Shown here piece after piece: positions 8,844 through 16,870 of a stretch of 64,000 nt of DNA. A model generated the notes under the pieces. That model searched no databases, had not been told where the DNA came from, and saw only the letters and a program-made list of their open reading frames with translations. Position 1 is the stretch's first letter; each line of letters begins with the position of its first letter. Both the position numbers and the translations under genes were made by a program. Source of the stretch: UBA830 sp002295635 (GTDB lineage Bacteria > Pseudomonadota > Alphaproteobacteria > MPNO01 > UBA830); contig DBHK01000022.1 of NCBI GenBank assembly GCA_002295635.1, positions 47,400 to 111,399 on the forward strand, read 5' to 3'.

Positions 8844-8916
8844 TTCTGCGAAATTTCGGAGATAAGCCTTTAGACTCAAGGGCTTCGTTATCCGGAAGTA
8901 GTTTGGTGGTTTAAGG

Positions 8917-8940
8917 GGCCGGCTTTTAGCCGGCCTTTTG
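8917..8940 (+). terminator. Intrinsic terminator after rpsT
   Basis: GGCCGGC (8917-8923), loop TTTTA, then GCCGGCC (8929-8935) followed by TTTTG. The 7-bp GC-only stem and adjacent T run fit a Rho-independent terminator for rpsT, separating it from the rhodanese-dnaA unit. Confidence 0.85.
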
Positions 8941-9307
8941 TATTTGGAAAAAGACTCAGAAATCCCCGCCGTTAGGTAATTCGAGATCGTCCACAGGTTA
9001 TTAAGGTTTCCAATCTGTCAACCCTATAAATTTTTAAGAATCGCAATTTTTTTATGGTCTTCACGTGTTCCAGCCGTTGCACGGTCCACCGGTCGGGGGT
9101 ACATTGCAGAGTGGGCTCAACAGGGTGATCCGACAAAATAAAGAACTGACATGCGCGTTATTCGGGCTTAATCAGTATAGCCTCGGTTGTTAAAGGGGCC
9201 CTTGTTGGTGGATGAAATAAACACCAAGTACTGGAAATAAAACCTAAGTAATGCCGGTGAGTAAAAAGCGTGGTTTGAGGGTCAACTCTGGTCATAAGGG
9301 GCAGTTA
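8941..9307. other. Intergenic region upstream of the rhodanese-dnaA unit
   Basis: About 370 bases with no convincing gene. It holds an AT-rich tract near 9025-9060 (CCTATAAATTTTTAAG and a run of seven T) and one degenerate DnaA-box-like site, TCGTCCACA at about 8989-8997, which differs at two positions from TTATCCACA. I see no cluster of boxes. It probably carries the dnaA promoter; an origin here is possible but not supported by a box array. Confidence 0.4.
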
Positions 9308-9775
9308 ATGAACGATTCTTCCGCACCTGACAACACCGCTATACAGCGCGCGAGCGGTGCCACTTATGCCGGCGATGTGGATGTAATAATGGCTTGGGAA
9401 GCTGTTAAATCGGTGCCGAATTCTGTCTTGGTGGATGTACGGACGGCTGCTGAGTGGAACTTTGTCGGCGTTCCCGACCTCTCTTCTATAGAAAAACAAC
9501 CAGTTTTAGTTGAGTGGCAGGTTTTTCCGACGATGGATGTAAATGGCGCGTTTGTCGATTCTGTCGCTGAGGCAACGCCTGATAAATCTGCACCGATTTA
9601 TTTTCTTTGCCGCTCGGGCGCCCGCTCCAAGTCTGCCGCCATAGCGATGACGCAGGTTGGTTATGAGGAGTGCTTCAATATTATACCGGGCTTCGAGGGT
9701 CCTCATGATACCGATCAGCATCGAGGTCTGACAGACGGTTGGAAGGCGCGTGGCTTGCCTTGGGTACAGGGGTAG
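9308..9775 (+). CDS. Rhodanese-domain protein directly upstream of dnaA
   Basis: A single rhodanese domain, likely a sulfur (persulfide) transferase. The active-site loop is CRSGARSKSAA with the catalytic Cys, and VLVDVRTAAEWNFVG is the typical second motif (CH2A-type DVRxxxE). I chose ATG 9308 because AAGGGG lies 6 bases upstream; an in-frame ATG at 9251 would add 19 residues without a clear ribosome site. The gene ends 3 bases before dnaA, so dnaA is probably co-transcribed and translationally coupled with it. Physiological sulfur acceptor is unknown. Confidence 0.82.
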   Translation: MNDSSAPDNTAIQRASGATYAGDVDVIMAWEAVKSVPNSVLVDVRTAAEWNFVGVPDLSSIEKQPVLVEWQVFPTMDVNGAFVDSVAEATPDKSAPIYFLCRSGARSKSAAIAMTQVGYEECFNIIPGFEGPHDTDQHRGLTDGWKARGLPWVQG

Positions 9776-9778
9776 GTC

Positions 9779-11170
9779 ATGGCGAGTCATAAACTCACGC
9801 AGGAAATCACCGCCCGCTGGACGCGTGTTCGTGGCGTGCTGCGTGCCGAGGTTGGTGACTCTGCCTACAAAAGCTGGTTGAAACCGCTCGGCTTGGTCGA
9901 TTTTTCAGAAGGGGTAGTAAAGCTCTCGGTTCCCACCCGGTTTATGCGGGATTGGATAGCCAACCATTACGGCACTCGGATATCCGAATTATGGTGCGAG
10001 GGTAATTCACCTGTGATCGACGTGGAAATTTTCGTACTCTCGGAGGCCGAGGATTCCCGGACGCATGATACGCCAAAGGCGCCATCCGAAACCGCGGTTA
10101 GTGCGGCGGTAGGTGCGCGCGTGTCGCCTGATCGCGTCGAGGGAGACGTAAGTGCCGCGTTAGATCCCCGGTTTAAGTTCGAGAACTTCGTGGTCGGCAA
10201 GCCAAACGAACTCGCCTACGCAGCAGCGCGCCGAGTTGCAGATGCCGAAACGGCCACTTATAATCCGCTTTTCCTCTATGGCGGTGTCGGTTTGGGCAAA
10301 ACCCACCTCATGCACGCCATTGCATGGCACATTCGTGAACATCAACCGGGTCGTAAGGTGGTCTATCTGTCGGCTGAAAAGTTCATGTACCATTTCATTC
10401 GTGCTCTGCGTTTTCAAGACACAATGGCTTTCAAGGAACGCTTCCGCTCGGTCGACGTTCTGATGATCGATGACGTCCAGTTCATCAATGGAAAGGAGTC
10501 TACCCAAGAAGAATTCTTCCATACTTTCAATGACCTGGTGGATAATAATCGTCAGGTTGTGGTGTCGGCAGATAAGTCCCCGTCGGATTTGGAGGGCATG
10601 GAAGAACGGCTGCGGTCGCGTCTTGGTTGGGGGCTAGTGGCTGATATCCATGCCACCACTTACGAGCTTCGGCTTGGGATCCTGCAGTCCAAGAAAGATG
10701 AAATTGGAGCGATTGTGCCCGATAAGGTGTTAGAATTTCTCGCCCACAAGATAACGTCCAGCGTTCGTGAGCTTGAAGGCGCCCTGAACCGTGTCGCGGC
10801 GCACGCATCGCTTATCGGTCGCGATATCACGCTGGAAACCTGCCAAGAGGTCCTGCATGATTTATTGCGCGCAAGTGATCGCCGCATTTCTATCGAAGAA
10901 ATACAGAAACGCGTTGCTGAACATTTCAATATCCGGCTTGCCGATATGCATTCGGCACGACGTTCTCGGGCGATCGCCCGGCCGCGCCAAGTAGCGATGT
11001 ATTTGGCCAAGCAACTCACTTCTCGGTCGTTGCCAGAAATCGGGCGCAAGTTTGGTGGACGTGACCACACGACTGTGATGCACGCTGTCAAGAAGGTCGA
11101 GGAACTGAGAACAAACGATACGACTTTTGCGGAGGATGTCGACCTTCTGAGGCGCATGCTAGAAGGCTAA
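9779..11170 (+). CDS. dnaA: Chromosomal replication initiator DnaA
   Basis: AAA+ ATPase that binds DnaA boxes and melts the origin. Domain I is residues 1 to about 85, followed by a variable linker, AAA+ domain III with Walker A GGVGLGKTH (about 168-176) and Walker B VLMIDDVQF, and C-terminal DNA-binding domain IV with the signature GRDHTTVMHAVKKVEEL. At 463 residues it is of normal length with a short linker. It follows the rhodanese gene by 3 bases and precedes dnaN after a 316-base gap. Confidence 0.98.
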   Translation: MASHKLTQEITARWTRVRGVLRAEVGDSAYKSWLKPLGLVDFSEGVVKLSVPTRFMRDWIANHYGTRISELWCEGNSPVIDVEIFVLSEAEDSRTHDTPKAPSETAVSAAVGARVSPDRVEGDVSAALDPRFKFENFVVGKPNELAYAAARRVADAETATYNPLFLYGGVGLGKTHLMHAIAWHIREHQPGRKVVYLSAEKFMYHFIRALRFQDTMAFKERFRSVDVLMIDDVQFINGKESTQEEFFHTFNDLVDNNRQVVVSADKSPSDLEGMEERLRSRLGWGLVADIHATTYELRLGILQSKKDEIGAIVPDKVLEFLAHKITSSVRELEGALNRVAAHASLIGRDITLETCQEVLHDLLRASDRRISIEEIQKRVAEHFNIRLADMHSARRSRAIARPRQVAMYLAKQLTSRSLPEIGRKFGGRDHTTVMHAVKKVEELRTNDTTFAEDVDLLRRMLEG

Positions 11171-11486
11171 TTTGAAGTCTTGTTAGGCCACGACGGCAGT
11201 CTAGAACAGTCAGGTATCTTCACGTTCAGGGTCTGAATAGGCATATTGATTCGCGCTTTGTTCATCGCATTTTCAGATATCTTGTAAGCCCCTGATAAAG
11301 CTTGCCTTTTAAGCGCAAGCGGAACGACTGCATTCTCCGAGTTTTCTTGGGATTTCAAGGGCTTGTGGTATAGTTTGCGATGGTTTCCAAGCTTCCCTGA
11401 AGCTGCGGGGCCCGCGAGGGCTTTCGGATTAGGCGGCAAGGGAACCTCCAGTTGGCCCCAACAAGAGCGAGAGCCGATTTAAAGTC
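11171..11486. other. dnaA-dnaN intergenic region
   Basis: This 316-base gap has no supportable gene and no DnaA box that I can see. A 6-bp inverted repeat (GCTTGC / GCAAGC) sits near 11302-11322 without a T run. A candidate dnaN promoter is annotated separately at 11347-11374. Confidence 0.4.
11347..11374 (+). promoter_or_regulatory. Candidate promoter for dnaN-recF-gyrB
   Basis: TTGGGA (11347-11352), a 16-base spacer, then TATAGT (11369-11374), about 113 bases before the dnaN ATG. The -10 differs from consensus at one base. A separate dnaN promoter would fit the long gap after dnaA. Confidence 0.4.
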
Positions 11487-12605
11487 ATGCAATTCACTAT
11501 TGAACGCAGTACTCTACTGAAGTCCCTAACGCACGTTCAGGGGGTCGTTGAAAGAAGAACCACTATTCCCATATTGTCAAACGTTCTCTTGCAGGCAAAT
11601 GGTGGCAAGCTTGGCCTGACTGCGACAGATATGGATCTCGCAATTATCGAGGGCGTGCCCGCGGATGTCCAGCAGGACGGATCGACGACGGTGCCAGCGC
11701 ATACGCTTTACGATATCGTCCGCAAGCTACCCGAGGGATCGCAAGTAGAGGTAGCTGCCGGTGGTGAGCAGGGTCAGCTTGAAATTCGGTCCGGGCGTTC
11801 CAAACTAAGCCTGACAACGTTGCCAAGCGAAGATTTCCCAGTGATGTCCGACGGCGACCTACCGCACCAATTTACAGTGGCGGCTAGCTTACTACGTCGT
11901 TTAATTGACCGTACACGGTTTGCCATGTCGACTGAAGAAACTCGATATTATCTTAACGGCCTATATTTTCATGCTACTGATGCGAGTGGTACTGAGGTAC
12001 TCAGGATTGTTTCGACAGACGGTCATCGTCTGGCTCGGGTAGAGGTGGCGCTTCCCGAAGGCGCCGCCGGTATGCCGGGTATAATAGTGCCGCGTAAGGC
12101 GGTGGGCGAGATATACAAGCTAATCGAAGAAGTTGAGGAAAATATCGAAATCTCTCTGTCAGAGACGAAAATCCGTTTCGCGTTTGGTGAGGCAGTGTTG
12201 ACGTCCAAGCTAATCGACGGGACTTTTCCAGACTATGATCGTGTAATTCCATTTGGCAACGACAAGACGTTGGAGGTAAAGCGCGCTGAATTTGTTAAGG
12301 CGGTCGACCTGGTGTCTACGATTTCAACGGAGAAATCGCGGGCAATAAAACTCTCTCTTGAAGATGGTAATCTTGTGCTTACCGCCACCAGCCCGGAGGC
12401 TGGAAGCGCCCGTGAGGAACTAGACGTGGATTACAGCGATGGTCCATTGGAGATCGGGTTCAACTCCAAATATCTACTAGATATTACCCAACAGATCGAG
12501 GGCGACGATGCAAAATTCGTACTTTCCGACGGGGCATCGCCAACGCTAGTTCAGGATATGGGCGATACAAGCGCGTTGTATGTCCTGATGCCCATGCGGG
12601 TCTGA
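11487..12605 (+). CDS. dnaN: DNA polymerase III beta sliding clamp
   Basis: Ring-shaped processivity clamp for the replicative polymerase. The 372-residue sequence begins MQFTIERSTLLKSL and shows the three-fold repeated clamp architecture, with VERRTTIPILSN in domain 1, TRFAMSTEETRYYLNG in domain 2 and the C-terminal VLMPMRV end that is typical of the family. It lies between dnaA and recF, the standard order. recF starts 16 bases after the dnaN stop. Confidence 0.98.
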   Translation: MQFTIERSTLLKSLTHVQGVVERRTTIPILSNVLLQANGGKLGLTATDMDLAIIEGVPADVQQDGSTTVPAHTLYDIVRKLPEGSQVEVAAGGEQGQLEIRSGRSKLSLTTLPSEDFPVMSDGDLPHQFTVAASLLRRLIDRTRFAMSTEETRYYLNGLYFHATDASGTEVLRIVSTDGHRLARVEVALPEGAAGMPGIIVPRKAVGEIYKLIEEVEENIEISLSETKIRFAFGEAVLTSKLIDGTFPDYDRVIPFGNDKTLEVKRAEFVKAVDLVSTISTEKSRAIKLSLEDGNLVLTATSPEAGSAREELDVDYSDGPLEIGFNSKYLLDITQQIEGDDAKFVLSDGASPTLVQDMGDTSALYVLMPMRV

Positions 12606-12621
12606 GACGCTGGTCCAGCTT

Positions 12622-13830
12622 TTGCAGAATGCCCTGGCAAATTCTCCCGATCATACCGCCACTCTGGAACGTTGCGCGGTCCTTCGATTGGGGCTGACTG
12701 ATTTCAGGTCTTATGCGCAGTTGCGACTGGATGTAGATGCGCGACCGGTGGTACTAACCGGCGCTAACGGTGCGGGTAAAACCAATCTGCTAGAGGCGAT
12801 TTCCTTCCTCGTGCCAGGACGGGGCCTGAGACGAGCACGGATGCCGGATGTAACGCGGACCGACGCGAGACCTAATATCGTGCCTGGTGCGCTCCGTTGG
12901 GCGGTAGCATCGAGCCTCGGAACGGCGGGCGGCACGGTTAAAATCGGTACTGGATTTGAAATGTTGGGAGTTGATGAGGGTGGTGGGCGCAGAGTAGTTC
13001 GTATTAATGGGACTAGGGTACGTAGTCAGGCGGTATTAGGTGAGGTTCTCGCCGCGGTCTGGTTAGTGCCAGAAATGGATCGACTCTTTATGGACTCAGC
13101 CGGCGTACGCCGGCGGTTTCTTGATAGGCTGACCGCTGCGTTTGACTCAGCGCATACCACCCGCCTTAGCGACTACAAGCGGGCCATGCGGGAACGGACC
13201 CGGCTTCTGCGTGAAGACCGGGCTGGTTTTCGTAATGTGGACATGGCTTGGATTTCGGTTTTGGAGCAGCGAATGGCTGAGAGCGGGGTCGCGTTGGCAG
13301 CAGCGCGCCGAGATTTTGTGAAAAAGCTTAGAGCAGCATTTGAGCTTGTGGTCACTCCTTTCCCATCAGTGGGAATTACTCTCATCGGTGATGTAGAAAA
13401 TTGGCTTGATCAGGGAGCCGCGCTTGAGACGGAAGATAAATTCCGTACTCTTCTTATGGAATCCCGGTCGGCTGACCGTGAAGCTGGTCGCGCGTTGATT
13501 GGACCTCACCTTTCAGATATCGACGTGGTCCATCTTTCAAAAAACCGCCGGGCGGCAGAGTGTTCTACCGGTGAGCAAAAGGCACTACTCATTAGTATTG
13601 TACTAGCGCATGCTCGCCTTGTCTCGCTCAACCGGGGCGTTACACCCTTGATCCTTATGGATGAAATAGTTGCGCATCTTGATGCGTCACGGCGTGTCGC
13701 GCTATTCGATGAAATTTGTGCCGTTGGCGCGCAAGCCTGGCTGACTGGCACAGATAAAGCCCTGTTCGATGATTTAGGCGACCGGGCCCAATACTTCTGT
13801 GTTGAGAATGCCCACGTGCATATAGTTTGA
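12622..13830 (+). CDS. recF: DNA replication/repair protein RecF
   Basis: SMC-like ATPase that loads RecA at single-strand gaps. Walker A GANGAGKTNLLEA lies near residues 48-60, the ABC-type signature region is STGEQKALLISI, and Walker B is LILMDEIVAHLD. Length is 402. The N-terminus is uncertain: the only in-frame upstream start I see is TTG at 12622, with no ATG before the conserved LGLTDFRSYA segment, so a TTG start is adopted. The gene sits between dnaN and gyrB, with gyrB starting 7 bases later. Confidence 0.94.
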   Translation: MQNALANSPDHTATLERCAVLRLGLTDFRSYAQLRLDVDARPVVLTGANGAGKTNLLEAISFLVPGRGLRRARMPDVTRTDARPNIVPGALRWAVASSLGTAGGTVKIGTGFEMLGVDEGGGRRVVRINGTRVRSQAVLGEVLAAVWLVPEMDRLFMDSAGVRRRFLDRLTAAFDSAHTTRLSDYKRAMRERTRLLREDRAGFRNVDMAWISVLEQRMAESGVALAAARRDFVKKLRAAFELVVTPFPSVGITLIGDVENWLDQGAALETEDKFRTLLMESRSADREAGRALIGPHLSDIDVVHLSKNRRAAECSTGEQKALLISIVLAHARLVSLNRGVTPLILMDEIVAHLDASRRVALFDEICAVGAQAWLTGTDKALFDDLGDRAQYFCVENAHVHIV

Positions 13831-13837
13831 GGATCGC

Positions 13838-16297
13838 ATGACGCCACCTGCAGATACACCGCCCCCTAAAACCGGTGAAACGGAAATCAGTGATGCCGGA
13901 TACGGAGCCGACTCAATTCAGGTCCTGCGTGGCTTGGAAGCGGTGAGAAAGCGGCCGGGTATGTATATCGGCGACACCGACGACGGATCAGGCCTCCATC
14001 ATATGGTATATGAAGTCGTCGATAATGCCATCGATGAAGCACTGGCTGGTCATTGCTCGGAGGTAACTGTAACGCTTAACGGCGATGGATCGGCGATGAT
14101 AACCGATGATGGTCGGGGTATTCCGGTAGAAATCCACGAGGAAGAGGGTGTCTCGGCCGCCGAGGTCATAATGACTCAGCTCCATGCGGGCGGGAAATTT
14201 GATCAGAATTCCTATAAGGTCTCTGGGGGATTGCACGGTGTCGGTGTTTCAGTCGTCAATGCCCTATCTGAGTGGCTGGAGTTACGTGTCTGGCGTGATG
14301 ACAAAGAACACTTGATGCGCTTCAGGAATGGCGAGGCTGACGGTCCGTTGGAGGTCGTTGGGGAAGCCAACGGTAAGAAGGGTACCTCGGTCACGTTCAT
14401 GCCCTCCGCAGAGACTTTCTCTATGGTCGAGTTTAACCTGTCGACACTAGAGCACAGATTGCGCGAACTGGCCTTTTTGAATTCGGGTGTTCGCCTAGTG
14501 CTAACGGATGCACGCGGAGTGGAGCCCAATTCGGTGGAGTTGGAATACGAGGGTGGGATCGAGGCTTTCGTGCAACACCTCGACCGTGGCAAGACACCGT
14601 TAATCGAGTCCCCGATCGTGATTACTGGCGAACAGGACGGCGTCAGCGTCGATATGGCGCTGGAGTGGGCGGATAGTTATCATGAGACCACGTTGTGCTT
14701 CACCAATACTATTCCCCAATCTGATGGGGGCACACATCTGGCGGGTTTCCGGGCGGCACTTACACGGACTGTAAACGGCTACGCCAACGAGAGTGGTTTG
14801 GCCAAAAAGGCGAAGGTATCACTTTCAGGTGACGACGCTCGCGAGGGGTTGACCTGCGTTATGTCGATAAAGGTGCCGGATCCGAAGTTCTCGTCCCAGA
14901 CCAAGGATAAGCTGGTATCATCAGAGGTTCGTCCTATCGTTGAGAGCGTCGCAAGCGAGAAAATTGGTGAGTGGTTCGAGGAGCACCCCAATGACGCCAA
15001 GCGCGTCGTTGGAAAGGTGATCGAAGCAGCTGTGGCGCGGGATGCGGCGCGGAAGGCACGAGATCTAACGCGACGCAAAGGCGCCCTCGATATTTCGTCA
15101 CTTCCGGGCAAGCTTGCGGACTGTCAAGAAAGGGATCCCGCGAGCTCCGAACTATTCATTGTAGAGGGCGACTCTGCAGGCGGATCTGCCAAACAGGCTC
15201 GAAACCGTAAAAACCAAGCCGTCTTACCACTGCGTGGCAAGATCCTTAATGTCGAGCGCGCCAGGTTTGATAAGGTTCTATCCTCGGTCGAGTTAGGCAC
15301 ATTAATTACCGCGCTCGGTGCTGGTATAGGGGCCGAAGACTTCAATATCGAGAAAGCGCGTTATCATAAAATCATCATAATGACCGATGCCGATGTCGAT
15401 GGTAGCCACATTCGAACGTTATTGCTTACATTTTTCTATAGGCAGATGCCGGAAATAATAGAGCGCGGATATCTCTATATCGCGCAACCGCCACTTTATC
15501 GGGCGAAAAAGGGTGAGAGCGAAACATATCTTAAAGATGACCCGGAAATGGAGGAATACCTAATCCGTGCTGGTATTCGGGATGCTGTGATGACCATTAG
15601 CGATGGCGCTCAAATCGCTGGTGATGACCTTTATGATCGCGTCAAACAGGCACAGCGAGCAAAACGGCTTCTCCACCCTATGTCTTCTAAGCTTACCAAT
15701 GAAGAGGTCGCAGAGCAGGCAGCGGTATTAGGGGCGTTCAATCAGGTGTTGTTAGATTCTGATGAACAGTCACGTCTCGTTGCGGATGCGTTGGCCAGAC
15801 GACTTGATGGGCTCTCGGACTCTGCAGATAGGGGTTGGGTAGCAGAGATGATTGAGGGCGGAGGCATCGCGTTCCTGCGCACCCGCCGCGGTGTGACGGA
15901 AAGGCAGGTCATCGACGGTGCATTGCTTCGATCGAGCGAGGCAAGGCGCTTGGACGAAATGGCGTCTGACTTCCAGCTTCTCTACGCTCGGCCGGCAACC
16001 TTGACGGCGCGGGGCTCAGAACAACGGGTCACCGGTCCAGTAGAGTTATTCGATTCGGTACTGAATCTTGGTCGCAAAGGCATAAGTTTCCAGCGCTACA
16101 AAGGCTTGGGCGAGATGAATCCCGAACAGCTCTGGGAAACGACATTAGACCCCAATGTGCGGACGCTATTGAAGGTGCGAATCGAACATGGCGACCGGGC
16201 GGAGGATGTCTTCTCGACCCTAATGGGCGATGTTGTTGAACCGCGTCGTGAATTCATCCAAGATAATGCCCTCAAGGTCGTCAATCTAGACGTTTAG
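13838..16297 (+). CDS. gyrB: DNA gyrase subunit B
   Basis: ATPase and TOPRIM subunit of the type II topoisomerase that introduces negative supercoils. GHKL ATPase features include EVVDNAIDEA and DDGRGIPV, followed by the transducer, then the TOPRIM motifs EGDSAGGSA and DADVDGSHI with the metal-binding acidic residues, and the C-terminal RYKGLGEMNPEQLW. GAGG is positioned before the ATG at 13838. Length is 819. The gene ends directly against the convergent acetyltransferase stop codon with no base between. Confidence 0.98.
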   Translation: MTPPADTPPPKTGETEISDAGYGADSIQVLRGLEAVRKRPGMYIGDTDDGSGLHHMVYEVVDNAIDEALAGHCSEVTVTLNGDGSAMITDDGRGIPVEIHEEEGVSAAEVIMTQLHAGGKFDQNSYKVSGGLHGVGVSVVNALSEWLELRVWRDDKEHLMRFRNGEADGPLEVVGEANGKKGTSVTFMPSAETFSMVEFNLSTLEHRLRELAFLNSGVRLVLTDARGVEPNSVELEYEGGIEAFVQHLDRGKTPLIESPIVITGEQDGVSVDMALEWADSYHETTLCFTNTIPQSDGGTHLAGFRAALTRTVNGYANESGLAKKAKVSLSGDDAREGLTCVMSIKVPDPKFSSQTKDKLVSSEVRPIVESVASEKIGEWFEEHPNDAKRVVGKVIEAAVARDAARKARDLTRRKGALDISSLPGKLADCQERDPASSELFIVEGDSAGGSAKQARNRKNQAVLPLRGKILNVERARFDKVLSSVELGTLITALGAGIGAEDFNIEKARYHKIIIMTDADVDGSHIRTLLLTFFYRQMPEIIERGYLYIAQPPLYRAKKGESETYLKDDPEMEEYLIRAGIRDAVMTISDGAQIAGDDLYDRVKQAQRAKRLLHPMSSKLTNEEVAEQAAVLGAFNQVLLDSDEQSRLVADALARRLDGLSDSADRGWVAEMIEGGGIAFLRTRRGVTERQVIDGALLRSSEARRLDEMASDFQLLYARPATLTARGSEQRVTGPVELFDSVLNLGRKGISFQRYKGLGEMNPEQLWETTLDPNVRTLLKVRIEHGDRAEDVFSTLMGDVVEPRREFIQDNALKVVNLDV

Positions 16298-16792
16298 CTA
16301 GTCGTCGATATCAGCAATCCTGTCAAAACTCGCGCCAAATGCGGCGCATACAAGTACATCCTTCAACTCGGGTGCAATTCTACGATAGAAACGCCGCGCT
16401 GGCCGGTTACCCTTCAAGACCGACCAAAAAATCCAGCGCGCTCCGTCCTCTCGGCTCCGGCGCGCAACCCCAGTTATCAATGCGGTGCCAATTCCACCGC
16501 GCCGGCGGGACTCACAAACGTAAAGATCTGCGAGGTAGATCCCACGCGTGGCGCTGTCAGTATCGTAGCCCGAATAATAGACGGCATAGCCAGCAGGTAT
16601 GCCTTCTACGATCGCAACCATAGTTTTGAAGGCGGGGTCGTCCCCAAATCCGTCGCGCAGGAACGCATCGGCCGAAAATCGCGAGATGCGTCCGCCATCC
16701 GATATGCTGAGGGCTCGCGCCATTTCTGCAATGCTGTTTGCATCTCCTCGTCTTGCCGGCCGAACGTCAATCGAAGTTGGGGGCTTTACCAT
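16298..16792 (-). CDS. GNAT-family N-acetyltransferase
   Basis: A 164-residue GCN5-related acetyltransferase. The acetyl-CoA-binding motif A is seen as LADLYVCESRRRGGIGTALI, with the RRRGGIG pyrophosphate loop near residues 103-109, and motif B as the GARWIFWSV strand followed by AxRFYxR (ARRFYRRI). The substrate cannot be named. It converges on gyrB with stop codons abutting and is divergent from the penicillin-binding protein gene 78 bases away. Confidence 0.85.
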   Translation of the reverse strand: MVKPPTSIDVRPARRGDANSIAEMARALSISDGGRISRFSADAFLRDGFGDDPAFKTMVAIVEGIPAGYAVYYSGYDTDSATRGIYLADLYVCESRRRGGIGTALITGVARRSREDGARWIFWSVLKGNRPARRFYRRIAPELKDVLVCAAFGASFDRIADIDD

Positions 16793-16870
16793 TTCCAGTT
16801 ACGGGCGCCTTTTTGTTGCCATAATAATGGGGTCGATTGATGCAGTTTCTAACTTACTACATATAACAGC

